Of a DNA stretch of 64,000 nt, positions 1 to 13,100 are shown in pieces (position 1 is the stretch's first letter; every line of letters begins with the position of its first letter). This DNA is from Micromussa lordhowensis (lineage: Eukaryota; Cnidaria; Anthozoa; Scleractinia; Lobophylliidae), in assembly GCA_964020085.1 (NCBI GenBank), contig OZ026609.1, forward strand, positions 3,410,028 through 3,474,027, given 5' to 3'. The position numbers and the translations under genes were made by a program. The notes beneath the pieces are model-generated. The model was not told the origin of the DNA. It was given only the letters and a program-made list of their open reading frames with translations, and did no database searches.

Positions 1-171
1 TAGCTATCTGCGACAAAATATCAGAAAGACTCCAATTCCGAAAGGAGCTACAATTCCGAGGATCGAAAATCAATTATATTCCCTCCTATGAAAATATTGA
101 AGTCGAGGAAGCGACTTTAGGTGAAGGGAATGCCGCCTCGCTAACTGCTAACAGAGCTGGACGTAGATGCA

Positions 172-1612
172 TATAAGCCCTACGAACATGAGCCGATAGC
201 GACCGAAGAGTGGGTTTGTGAGTATCAACGAAAGCAAGAGACCCAAGTTGAAAGCTTCAGGACCGTTGTGAGGGAAAAGAACCCGTAAATTCGTGGTGAG
301 TCAGACGTAGAGCGTTTGCACGTTTGCTTCATTATGTTGGGTTCTTATACATCGATTACTTACCGCTGGTTCTTCTTTAGGTGCAACTGTGGAGAATGCA
401 GTTCTGAGTACCTACAAAATCCGAACGAATTTCAGTGCTGTTTGGAGATAGAAGAGTGCGTGGAATGCCTGTCCAGCGAAATGGTTATTAAAGAGGTGGG
501 CACAAAGCCGAAATGCGTTACACAACATCTTGGGTTCGGCCAAGTTTGCCTACAGAAGTAGAGTTTGCAGTTGGCTGCCGACAAGTATAAGACAAAAAAC
601 AAAACGAAGTATCGCCAGACTGGTACGGAAAACAGGTAGATAAAAATTGTTCTTTTAAAAAACAAAGAGATCAACATGTTGCTCAGAGTGTTTTCCCTCA
701 AGAAACAGCCTCTGACTAGTTTTTGCCTAAATATTTTTAATTAAATATAAATTAGATGCGTTCAAACACTTGTTTGTGCTACACCCACGTAACTCGGGTT
801 CTAAAATGTATTGTATACCCGTGCATTTGGTGTTCTTTACCTGTTTAGTCGACTTCTGGTAGTTATAGTGTAGAAATTTCCATAAAGATACACCTGGTTA
901 TTTTTATTAAGTTTGTATTTTTTATTTGAACAAATTTAGTCATTTTATGCCCCTTTTGATGGTTTTGGTGGACTTCCTAACAAAGGTTTTTTGAATATTA
1001 GTGGGCTTTGACCATCCGCAATTGCCCTGTGGTGGGGGCATTTGAAAAGAAAATATCAGCTAAGTTCAAATTCCCAGTCTATTCCCCCACCCCCTCCCGC
1101 CACCCCATGTACATTACATACAGTACATTACATACAAACTCAACAATTTCACTAGAGACTTGAGAGCATTTACCCAGATGAGATAGCAATTTATTGTTTA
1201 AGAAAAAGAAAACATGTACTGTGTTTCTATCAAGTTATAGAAACAGGAGTGGAAGTTTGGGAGAACGAGAAATACTGAAGGAAATATTTCTTTCATCCAA
1301 CACCATTTAATGAATTTAAATTGCTGTGGTATGCAAAAGACAAAGCTTACAATGAACTTGAATACAGTTATTTCTTTTTTTTTTTAATATAAATCAATCA
1401 ATACTTAACATTACTACTTTGTTATTACACTGCCCTAAATATGTTCTTTTCCGTTACAGGTTTCTGCGTGGTATTGCCTATCATGAATTCACTCGCCTCA
1501 TTCATGGATACTTGGGTGAAGACGGATACCTTTGCCTGCATGTAGCTACTATTCCATAAGAAAAACATTTCCAGAGAAATCGGCATATGCTGTATTTGAA
1601 ACTGAAGACTGA
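172..1612 (+). pseudogene. P2X7-C-terminus-like zinc module gene, decayed
   Basis: Two exons carry the cysteine-rich module found at the C-terminus of P2X7 receptors and in many stand-alone cnidarian proteins. The exon at 381-635 starts after a TTTAG acceptor and reads WCNCGEC, then a CC pair and CVTQHLGFGQVCLQK. Its next codon is TAG where the family has tryptophan (TGG). The exon at 1460-1612 follows TTACAG and reads FLRGIAYHEFTRLIHGYLG. A one-base frameshift comes next, then IPLPACSYYSIRKTFPEKS to a TGA. An AATAAA lies at 1644-1649. An acidic linker starting PYEHEP (from about 178) resembles the usual upstream part but is in a different frame and has stops. The module is a zinc-binding, protein-contact fold; no ion-channel portion is present. 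The nonsense codon and frameshift argue for a pseudogene, although sequencing error is possible. Confidence 0.7.
1198..1280. repeat. fragment of foldback element (family of 46.9-47.2 kb)
   Basis: The stretch containing GTTATAGAAACA and GTTTGGGAGAACGAG matches one arm of the palindromic element at 46.85-47.16 kb. It lies in the intron of the P2X7-like pseudogene. Confidence 0.55.
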
Positions 1613-1649
1613 TGAATAGCTTATGATGCTAATTGTTTAGTCAAATAAA

Positions 1650-2882
1650 ATTGGAGCATGGTTTTGAGCTAAGTGAACTGTAGGTCTGGTAAATTTTTCA
1701 ATACATTATGACTTGGTATTATTCCCATCCCGCCCCTTTCCCCGCCCCAATATGATGTTGACATTAATGCTGAGAATGCAGTCAACAAGAGAGTTACATT
1801 CTACAGTACAATTCTACAGAGTACAATTCTAGAGTTTTGTCCTGCTTAATGTAAATCAGACTTGTTTCTTTCGCAACTGATTTTTGGGGGATGTAGTCAC
1901 ATTTTTGTGTCCTTTCATTGGTTGCTTGCATGCAGTGCAGTAATGGGGCTTTCCTTTACTGGTCTTCGGCTGCTGCTGGATCTCAGTCTCTGTAACTAAA
2001 GCAAATGATGGTGGTTTATAAGCCATTGATTTAATGTGATTTAGGGGATGCTAAATAGGCAAAGGAAATCTTGAAAGTTTCTTTGACAGTTTAAGCACAA
2101 CAGGAATTCCAATAATATGCTAATTTCATAAGGTAATGACAGTAGCACTTTGGCCTTAGGCAGCTGACACAGTCAAAATTCAACTCATTTTCTATAGCAT
2201 GAAGCTGGTGGGAGTATTGCCCCCCTGGATGGGATGTTTATAAGTCCATAAGGGTTTGACCTTATAAATTGAGGTTCAGAGAGAGGTGCTGTTAAAGTGA
2301 CACGCCCACAACAGACTCACCCCAGTAACCAGCCTTGTTCAACCGAAAACTTCAGGAAGTCAGCCTGGGGAAGAGAAGCTTTGTAAGTTTGGGATAATGT
2401 GGACAATTTTCCATTTGGGTCCAGTTGGCCAGATATTATTTACGGGAAATTCTGGACATCGAAAGTGGGAGTTTAGGTCAAGAAGAGTGACCATATATGT
2501 TAACTTATAAGAAAAGAGTTGAATGAAAATACAAGATAGTTCAAACCATCTGGCCAAAAATATTATTCGCTTTTTGGTCCTAATTAGAAATGAATCTAAG
2601 AAAGCCTAAAATATATTCAACATAAATTCGCCGAGTCAGTTTGACCACTACAAAGCCATAGAACAGCTTAGAGACGGAGACAGAGTTTAGTTGGCCTGTA
2701 GCGGAATGCACGCATTTTCATTTCATAGCACCCTGACCACGGTTAAAAAAAATAAAATAAAGACGTGAACACGTTTATATACCTTCAAACAAGTTTCTTA
2801 CCAATTCATGCAGTTCATTGACACTATCTGTGTTGTTTTCATCTAACCCTGGGGAGCTGTTTTCAGCCAGTACGGCTGAGCT
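1650..2882. other. intergenic stretch without a recognised gene
   Basis: No exon-like conserved reading frame was seen. Around 2200-2340 there is a weak likeness to the SINE tail found at 15.46 and 17.6 kb (a shared CTGGATGGGATG string), probably an old copy. Confidence 0.4.
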
Positions 2883-3461
2883 CTAAAGTTCGTTCCCTTC
2901 CGGTTCGATTTCCGCCGTGGAGGATGCCGTCGCTGTTGCAGTCGAAGCCTCCATCCGCCTCTTCGCACTCTTGAGCGTCTAAAGGAGTTCGAGATTAAAG
3001 ATAAACATGATTATTTCAGAAGCTTTTTTGGCTGCATAAACAAATCAAGAAGTTCCCCGAAACATTTGACAGATCTTACCGCTCGTTGGAGACGACGTTT
3101 CGCACTTTCACTGACGACTGGTTTTTTGGTGACCGCTTCTGCATGAACAGATGGCCCAACGTTAATGCCGATTTCGTCTCGTTTTAGCCTTGGCATGATC
3201 GGCTTCTTGGTCACTTCGTTGACGAAGTTGAAGCGGCGAACATAGTCGTTTTCAGCCGGTAAAGTGCCTTGAGCAGACTGACGAATTTCAAGTCGGCTCC
3301 CACTTAGCTCTCTTTTGTTTCACGAAATCGATCCACTTTTTTCGGCGTTTCCTTGCTTCTGGACGTTCGTCGTCGTTTAAAAATGGTATAGCATGTAAAA
3401 TCAAACCGATCTGTACATCTGGGAAGGCAGAACATCCACCAACCACACATCTACCTGGCAT
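2883..3461 (-). pseudogene. THAP-type zinc finger protein, decayed
   Basis: Reading from an ATG at 3461, the frame begins MPGRCVVGGCSAFPD, with the opening C-x4-C of a THAP finger. It continues through a basic RKRRKKWIDFVKQKRAKW stretch typical of THAP domains. A TGA at 3288-3290 then interrupts the frame. The expected second half (VCSRHFTG, giving the C-x2-H pair) follows immediately in the same frame. One extra base near 3250 then shifts the frame to NDYVRRFNFV and a basic tail. A GTAAGA donor ends the exon at 3080 and a second exon (2883-2978) runs to TAG. THAP proteins bind DNA and are widely expanded, often from P-element-like transposases. The gene sits on the FBH1 strand, inside what is probably FBH1's last large intron. 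Confidence 0.65.
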
Positions 3462-3871
3462 ATTCTTTACGTGTTACAGAAATCGAGAGAGAAACTTGCT
3501 AATGTTTTCTAATCTGAGATACCGGGTTGACGTCACAAGATAGTTAGTACCCAATCCCTCAACTGCTCCTTTTTGCATCCAATATGGCGGAAAATGTGCT
3601 AAAATTACGATTTTCGTCGTCTGATTAAATGGAGAGAGAAACCAGAATACGTTTAATTTCTTCAGAAAACGTCTTAAACATACATAGATTTTTGAAATTT
3701 CGTATAACTGGCTAAGGGTGATAGGCACTTTAATTGAACTTCCAGTAAAAGGCTGTTTGCCCTTTGTCACTTAATTGTATTTTTAAGGGAGGAGATGAGG
3801 GCGAGGGACGTTTTTGTGCATAAGTGGTACCTGGGACTTATATGCAGGAAGGAAAACAAGTGAACTAATTA

Positions 3872-4026
3872 AGCAATAGAGCTTACACAGCCTCATCTAA
3901 ACACGAGGAGGGTTGGGAGAATTCGAGACAGTTATGTAAACCCGAGACGTAGTCGAGGGTTTGCATAACTTTCGAGAATAGTGTTCAGATGAGGCTATGT
4001 AAACAAGGAAAAAGTGCTCTATTGCT
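3872..4026. repeat. imperfect inverted repeat (foldback element)
   Basis: The left end AGCAATAGAGC is mirrored by GCTCTATTGCT at the right end. Internal blocks (GCCTCATCT / AGATGAGGC, GTTATGTAAACCC / GGGTTTGCATAAC) are also inverted. It looks like a non-autonomous foldback DNA transposon. Confidence 0.6.
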
Positions 4027-4345
4027 TTTATAAAAAAATTCTCAAAAATACGCGCAAATACAAAACGTCACAACCGTGTTTACATACTCTCATCTAAACA
4101 CACCTAACAACCAATGAGAGCGCGTGTAGTGACTCAGTTATTTTATAAATGCAATTTACACAGGAAAAACAGCGCCAAGTCTATGGGTGAAGGAAGAACG
4201 CAAGGTGGATTCTCTTCTAGAAGTTATTCAAGCTCACAAACAATTTTTCCCTTTTTAGGTCGTTTTGTTTTGTTTCTTTCCGGTCCAGAGAAATAAAAGC
4301 TCCTCGAGGGCTGAGAAGAAGACTTGGTAGTCTTGGGGTACAAAC

Positions 4346-7130
4346 CTTAATCTTGCCAAGCAATTCTGGGTCAGGAGCCACTTTCGCGTATTTCTTTAAT
4401 TCGGAAAACGACTTGAACTTCTTGATCAAAGCATCCTTGATACCCAGATAAGCTGAAAATAAAATAACGTAATGTCTGACTCGATACTTCAATGTACGCG
4501 AAACCAACAAACAAACAATTGCACTAACCAAAATGCGAGCTGTGATAGGCCGAGGTATCTATACGAAATTGCTTAAATCATACAATGTAAGTCCGTGTCC
4601 AATAATTATGTCTCTCACTAGACACTGGTTTGGTTACAAAGTGTAAATAACAAGAAATTCAAATTGTTTACAAGTTACTCACGTTTATTTGTACCCGCCG
4701 TAAACAACTTGTGAATATCAAGTACTCGGTCAAGTGCAAGGCCTTTTAAACCCTGAGAAAAAAAAAAGTAATTCTAACGGCTTTTAAATGTTCATAATTC
4801 TAATATTCAAACAAACTTGCCGCTCCAAAAAAACGCTCCCAATAGTGACTTCCGGTAGAATTGGGCCGCCACCACTTTTTTAAATGTTCGAAAGGTATAA
4901 ACATTTAAAACAGTCGATTTCTCTCTCACAAGAATGACTTCTTGACACTTCCAGCCTTATTTTGATGTCAAATAAATGAATCTTTCATGACTAAAAGTCG
5001 AGTTCGACCGTAAAGAAGTCCATTGTGCTTGCATAGCATGTCGAGAGGATGTCGTCTAGGCACGTAACACTCAAAGCGGGTGTTAAAGCGTGATCGATTG
5101 ATTTACCTCAACAAATCCCCACACAAGAAACCACACTTTCACAAATGTGTAGTCACATAATGATGAAGTATCAACAAACAAGTGACAAAACATGGCTTAC
5201 CCCAACAAAACCAACTTTGGTATTATTGTTTGCACAACAAACATTGACTGCTTCATTAAACAGCGTGTAATTACAACGAGTAATAACGCATAGTTGACCG
5301 GATTTTTCACCCATCACAGAACCTTTAAAACAACAATACAACAATTCAGTGGAATACTCACAACCTTCACCTCAGTGATGAGAAATACAAACTACTGTGT
5401 TTGTAAGGTACAGTCAGTGTTAAGTAAAATATCTCAACCCTGCTCAGCTCCAGGGCTGCGGATTGTTTTGGCCCACCCCACATGTGTGGAGGCATCCCAC
5501 AGTCCTGGAGCGGTAGACATCGACGGAAGTGAAAGTAAACTCAGTACAACAATATTCACCTCTCTTAGCTCCTCCAACTAGAGTCTTGTTCCGTATACCC
5601 TTCAACACATCCAGGACACAAGACGCAACATAGGCTATCTCAGGCCCAAATCTAAATGACTTCAAATTCAACAAAATATATAATAATATGATTTATATAA
5701 TAACCAAATCAATGCGCGCTCTCTGATTGGTCAATCAGCTATGGGTTACTGTGCCGGTAAACCCATGGGAAAAACGTGCGTCTTCTGAATTATTATATAA
5801 AAGCAATAGACCACAAGTTTCTATGGGTTTTAGGCTGATAAACCACTTGGGATGTTGGTAGAACACTCGAAGAATTCGTAAACCACTCGTCTGCGGCTCG
5901 TGATTTACAAATTCTTCTCGTGTTCTACCAACATCCCGCGTGGTTTATCAGCCTATAACCCATAGAAACTTGTGGTCTATTGCTTAAATATAAATACGTT
6001 TTCACCGAAAATGTAAGCGCAAGTGAATAATTATTTTGAAAGTGACCGGCAGGTAATGATTTTCCATTTGATCTTACTTGCACACTTCATTTTGCTACTG
6101 TTAGACCCAAGATACGTACATTAAATACACTCGTATAACTGTGCTCGTAACAACCACATGATAATAATTTCTCTACAAATTAAAACAGTGCTGTACATAC
6201 ATGCCTGCAAAATCTACATTCGGTGACCAGTTGTTCCATATGACAGCGTGCTTTGCTGTTAATAGGGAAAACTGTTCTTGAATTTTGGCTAAGAATACAT
6301 TTTTGTAGGTTCCAGAAGTGTCTACTAAAACAATTAGACCACTCACCCTCGCTTTGTAGGAGAAATATTCTCATAAAGATAACTCAGGCTCGTGGTTTAA
6401 TTGTTAGTTGACATCATTCAAACTAAAGCTATCTTTTCTGGGCAGAACTTTGATGTGGTGTTGCACAAGTCTGTGAATGAATCTTAGTGTGTGACCACTC
6501 AAAACCAAAGAAACTGTGCAGTACGTCATGTAGCGTCCTTTACCCACCAACATTTTGAAAAGTGGGATTTTCAACCTCAGCTACTCATGAAAAAGAAAAC
6601 TTGAGTTAAGCTTGCATTCAGTCATTAACAACTGACCTGCGTGAGGTAGAACGTGTGAGTACTGGCCACCTCCTGAAGGGCATTTCTTGCCCCACGAAAG
6701 GCGTAAATCTGCTGATGTGGATCACCAACCAGAATCTTGGCACAGGATTGTCCGAGAAGAATGTCTGATGCAGCTAAAATACCACAGAGTGATACAAAAT
6801 ACCTTAACACTATGGTACATATGGTGTAACTGTATAAGCACAGTAACATATAACACACATGTAACAAAGCTTTGAATCGACGACAATCACACTCAGTAGT
6901 TTGTATAGTTTTGTTGTTGTTGTTGTTGTTGTCGGTGGGGATTGTTAAAGGTTGGCTAAAAAAATCTGTTTTGTTCCAAGTCACAAGTTGATGTTTGTGT
7001 TAATTAATTAAAGTGGATAATTATTTGCCTGTTCGATGATGTAAATGGTAACCTTTATCATTAAATTTTTTACATTCTTTTTTTAACAACTTATCTTCTG
7101 CATATCATTTTGTATATTACGCGTGCTGGA

Positions 7131-7165
<35 letters not shown>

Positions 7166-10100
7166 TATTATGCGCCGCCGTGTTCATTTCTGAAAAGCTT
7201 GATGGGAAATTATGATATCAATGCGCAGCTGGACGTTTTTAAAATACAGTATTGTGTAACTAAATATAAAGGTGGTTTCATCTTAATTCACATTCCAGAT
7301 GAAGATGTTTAGTTCTAGCGACAAATCGTCTTCTGAAGACCACATTGAGATCCCTGACCACGCAATGAATTACCATAAAGTCAACATGGCAACGGGTTGT
7401 GATCTGAACTGAAAACCAAACACTTTGTATTCGAACTACTCAGTATACAGAGATATCAACTTAAAATCTCAAGATCAGTTGCAGAGAACCATTAAGTATC
7501 CTTTGGAACCTCAACTGCTTTTCAGCCAAGATTCCCTTTAAAGTAAATAAACCAAGCCTTTTTGGAGCCTAGTCCCCACAGGTAGCTTGTACAACTTAAA
7601 GCTGCTTTCCCCAAAAGAAACAAAATAGGAGACAATGTATGTGCGTTAAATTAGTTATGTGTCACTGCTGTTAAAATAGTTGAATTGCCTAATCAATAAT
7701 CAATAATAAGTAAACAATGACAATTTTACCAGGAGTGCAATCCTGAGCCTCATCAACAAGCAGACAATCATACCCATCCAGAACCGGTCTGTTAAGCTGA
7801 TAGATCTTGAGGTAACCTGGAGCAGTCACAAGAGCTCCATCAGAGAGAATATTTTTGGGAGATCAAGGGTGGCGCACTGAAACATATGATGTAAACACAA
7901 AGAGGTTCCACTGTACATGTACATGTAGTTCACTTTGGACTTATCATACATTTAGTTGGATGTTGTCAGTTCAAAGGAAATCTCTCCACATACAGTCCTA
8001 CAAATGCAGGTATCAGATGCACAAGAGTTACATACCACCGAGTCATCTGTATTTATTACATGGCTATCTACCTTCATGAACTGAATCCTGTGCTGTAATT
8101 GGCTACCTGGGCAGGCAAGATGGCACTATCTTGCCTGCTCGGGATTACGCGCTGTGTCCCGTAAGAAAACAGAGCTCTTTTTTTCCATATAATGAATCCT
8201 TTAGTGACCAGGCTTGTTAAGTCAAGATGACTGGATACTGGCCTCGTTCTTTTTTTGTTATGTTTATGGATTTGAACTCTGTGTTGGTCCATAAACATGC
8301 CAAAAAACAAGAACTTGGCTAATAACCAGCCATCTTGACCTCACACTTGGTCAATAAGGCAACAGATTTTTGACGCAGATATACACTTGCACTGTGCATG
8401 AACTGTGGCAAATAAGAAGAATGAACACAGACTATCACTGCCAAGAAACACCTACCATCATGGGTGATTGGGAAATCTTTATCTCTTGGATCCCTCATTC
8501 TTTGCCACAGCCCTTCAGCATGTGATACAACTTTCTACAGTCACATGGAATTGATGACAAAGTTAACTTTTATCTGAAGTGTTACTAGTATACAGTGTAC
8601 ATGTACAGTACATGTTGTACCACACTGTGGATGAAACCTGGACGGTTTGTATCATGGTTAAACACTAATTTTTAATGGAACTAGTCTCTTACAGACAATC
8701 TCCTCAAATGATGTTTCATTCAAAATATAAGTACTTCCATAGGCTTACAGTGGAAATTCTAATCAGATGATTTCAACAACAACCAGCCATTTAACTTCAC
8801 CAAATTTACAAGAAAAGAAAAAAACAGCATAAGACAAACAACTACTCACAATATTAAGAAAGCTAAACAAGCTGATTTTTAAGGTGTTGCTGAACAACAA
8901 CAAAGGGATGGGGCCGTGTGATAAATAGCTCATAGCAGAGCTCCTGCGTGCCAAAGGCACGTGAGCGGAGCCCCGTACCTTAGAAAATTTGCTAACCAAT
9001 CTATCTCAAAAATTGTGGTTGTCATGTGACTGTCCGTATGCACGTCCATGCACCAAGCCCAATACTTTGAAAAATAAGAGAGTAGCATCATTACCATGGG
9101 TGCGTGCATGTTTGACATCCATGTTTTGGTTAATTGACAGCTGTCAAAACAAGGCATCTGCTGACCAGTATCACGTGACCAGGCTCAGGTTACAAACTCA
9201 TTGAGGTGGTTTTTTTTTTAAGTTGACTGCTGACCCAATTGTGGTTTTTCTATTGGATCTCGGACTCAAGTTAGGTTATTATGCTGGGGGGAGAAGGAGG
9301 GAGTAAGTGCAAAGGCAAATTTTGGTGCAAATTAACCAATGCACGTTGTTCACTTTTCTTTCGACATTTTTCTTGCACAATCATCTATTGGAAAGTCCCT
9401 GATATACATGTACTGCGTACATAAGACCTCATCAGCTGAAAATTAGAGACTAAATTGATCAAAGGCAACCCACTGTGACAGTATTGAACTAACCCGAATG
9501 TGCTTCTCACTGTTCAAATAGGTGACGTCTGCACCATGATTACCAAAGATTGACCGCACTATGTCTCTACCCTCTGATAAAGACACCTCCACAACCGCTC
9601 TGTTGGTACTAGGCACATGTTTGGCTTGCACAGTAGTGTCAGAGGAGGCTATGAAGTTTTTCAGAGTATCTTCAACTCGTCTTGCATGCAGATAACCACA
9701 TTCATTTGGGAGGGCATTCATGATGGTGCTGAGCCGCAGACCGAAGGCGAGCTTGTGTTTGTATCTGAGTGTAAATTGTATTTTTAATTAATAGAAAACA
9801 TTTTTGGAATGTACAGTTACATTGTACATTGTTAAGTTACAATGTACAGTCATGTAAACTAAGCAACGTTCGGTACATGGAACTTGACAAGCATCTGAAA
9901 TATTAATGCAACACTAATCCAACGTAAGAACTTAGAATACTGTACAGAATACATGCACATGTATACATTGTTAAAATAATGTGAGCCTCAAGTTTGCGCA
10001 ATAAGACCCTATTTTCTATTGGGGGAACTGGAAGTGATGATGATGATGATGATGTGTGACGAGTCTCTCAAATTGGCTGTCACTTGGATGCCAAAATTAC

Positions 10101-13100
10101 AAACTTAAAAACCACGCAAAAAACCAAGGACAGTTGAAAACACTACTGGAACAAGGATCTCTACAGAAATAATTTGTGTTGCAGGTGTGGGAAAGAATAA
10201 ATTGAGTGCATAAGGTTGGTTAGGTAGCATGCATGCATACAAACAAAATAATGCAAACACCACTAAATAATGGTATGTGCAATGTTATATTTTACTCACC
10301 GAAAGCCTACACCTCTAAAGGCCAAGGAGTGGATTGTGCGAGACTCAACATTACTAGGGAAAGTCCTCAGCGCATGTTGTTGAATCGACCTGTTTTGGAA
10401 TGAAACATGGTGTAGCCCAGTGGACAAATCAATAGTATGGCTAGGTATTTTAACAGTGTAAAGAACATTTGACATTTTACAAAATTCAGTATCTACATAT
10501 ATGTATTAGCTTATGTACACATAAGTGAAGGGAAAAAAATACCATAACTACAGTATGATGCACCCACAAATCTTCATTCTCAATTGCTACATGTATGTCA
10601 TGATAACAACTAACAGTGAAATCATGTATATTACATGGACACCACCTCACAAGTTTGTGTGCCATGGGCCTACAAAAGGGTTATAAATTCTACCCCAAGG
10701 ATCCGTGGTGATACAGCTGTACATACGCAGTGCACAAATGTAACTGTCTAACACCGAAGGAGAAGTCAGTTCTGACAGCTGCAATGACCTCCACTCACTT
10801 ATTGTATGCCACATTAAGAAACCGCTCCATTGGCCTCATTTTGGTGTATTCAACTAGAGTTGTCGTCTTCCCAGTTCCTGAAAAGACCATTAATGAAAAT
10901 TCAACAGTTTTGTCTTTTATGAGCACTACATGTAAGTATGAGTATAAACTCACTTTATTTTTATCATTGTACGGAGCGCCAAAATGCTTATTGTCTATGC
11001 AATAATACACAATGTAGTTGTCTAAAGAATGAATTCATATCCAGTCTGAAGTGTAGTCTTAGCCCTACATGTGTACATGTACTTCTTCTTTAAACTACAC
11101 TAGGTGATATTTACTGACGGTAGGTTCAATCACAATGTAATGTCACAATATATTGATCACATCTGTAAATATAATACATGACTGTGCAATTTTGTAATGT
11201 AATCATACCTGCAAATGCTACAATTTTTATGATCTCGCCTGGCTCCACATCATGTTTGATGATACGCACTTGCTCATGAGTGAGTTGCAGCTTGTCAGTG
11301 GCAGATCTAAAGGGTAAATAGAATTAATAGTCATACAACAGCAGGAAGTTGTGTTTGGTGTGGTGTATGGAGTGTGGGGAAGAGATAACAGGTTTTATGA
11401 TTCTGGTATTGCACAGTTTGGTGTTCCAGAAAATATCCATATTCTCCTCCCTCCCCCTCCCCCCTCCCTCCTCCACCAGAGAAGGGATTGAAATTTCTTG
11501 GTGAGTGGGGTTCTGTTGCAATTCTAAGGTGTAGGCACAGAGATGTTTGAGTCAACTGCTTTTATTTTATTCCAGTCATGATTACAGGAGCAGGTGATGG
11601 TGTTTTGCTGAGGGGTACATGTAGGGAGAATCAGATGAAAGATGTGATGCTTTTGTTGACATTGTGCTGTAGAAAAAGCTCTTCTTTTGTCAATTTGTTT
11701 TGCAAATACCAACGTGATAAAACAACTTGTCATCATTTACCCCTTCACCTGTTGGAGAACTGAGCTGTAATAAAACAAGTTGTACCTTGCAACAAACATC
11801 ACAAATCCGTGCCGTGGTCTCTATGACTTACGAGGTTCTTCGCAAAAAGTCAGCATAGAGGTTTATACAATGTACATGTAGCAACGGTCCTACTCTTGTA
11901 TTACTCAGTTTCATACCTGTATCTCATCATTGATTGTTGTCCAGTAGAATTCTGACCAAAGATGGAGCCAATAGATGCACAGGTGGCTTCAAAGGCATTT
12001 TCGTACAAATACAGAGTATAGAACACTCTGTAGTGAAGCCTAATTGTCAGGAAAATGATGTACTGTACATAAGTCGAGAAATTACCAAGACCTCCAAATA
12101 AGTAATCATTAGGCAAATTTGAACAATGTGTAGTTCCAGAAGATATCCATACCTCCCTCACGGAAGGGCATTTTTTCGAGACCCCCACCCTCCTGGAAAT
12201 TACAATTAAGCTCTCTACACTTCTTTAAATGTAATGTTTAGAAACAGTAATATGTACATTGTATATGTACAATCTTAGAACCCACAGACATTATTACATT
12301 GCATGTGCAGTTCCAGAAAATATTCGAACAGGTCTGTATTATGAAGAAGACACTTCTATTACAATCTAGGAGTTTCACTGACATTCTATGCAGGAGGGCA
12401 AATAGTTTTCTCATGTGAGCGAAACTGAAAACTGAACTGAAAGAAAACCTTTCCTCCAGGTGGTCAAATCAGGCAAGCAAAATCACCCTAACAACCGGTC
12501 AATATCCCCAGTGCCAAGCCCCAAGTGAAACACCTGTCTATAAGTGGACACTACCAAAGTTCCTGCATAATGCACTCAATTCAGGTTTCACTGTATACAT
12601 ACATGTATACATGATTTTATGTATCAGACGTACCCACTTCCAATCCTGTGCTGGGACTCGAGGTAGTAATAAACTGATGCTAGACAGTAGAAGCATTCTA
12701 AAATGTCATGAACCAGGCAGGAAGTGGATTGTGACAAGCAATAAATTATGGCTTGAATTTCCTGTACTGTCTTGCAAACTAATGACAGAAGAGCTACAAC
12801 TGACCAGGGGCTCGGTTTCTAATAATTAAAAACAGACACTGTCAGTTGATAGATTTACCATAAGTCCACCTAATAAGTTTCAGGGTAGAACAGCTAAGGG
12901 AGTGAAGTGACATGTGAGGTTTTAGGCCGTAAAGCGGCAGTGTGAAGGTTGTGAGGCGGCCAAGTGAGCGATGAGGTCCCGAGAGGTCAACTTGTCTTGC
13001 TTGAAGGGTTTCCATTTGCACTTCGCGCCAAAATTTGAAAATGAGAAGTGGCATGGCTTGCAATTGGTGTTTCAGATTACTATTGAGGGTCCTTGACTTG

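Noticed and set aside
2190..2345. Possible third SINE copy
   Set aside because: Only short strings are shared with the 17.5 kb SINE; no promoter boxes or target duplication.
12611..12829. 72-residue plus-strand open frame
   Set aside because: It is the antisense shadow of FBH1 exon 12634-12818, whose minus-strand reading fits the family and the splice phases.
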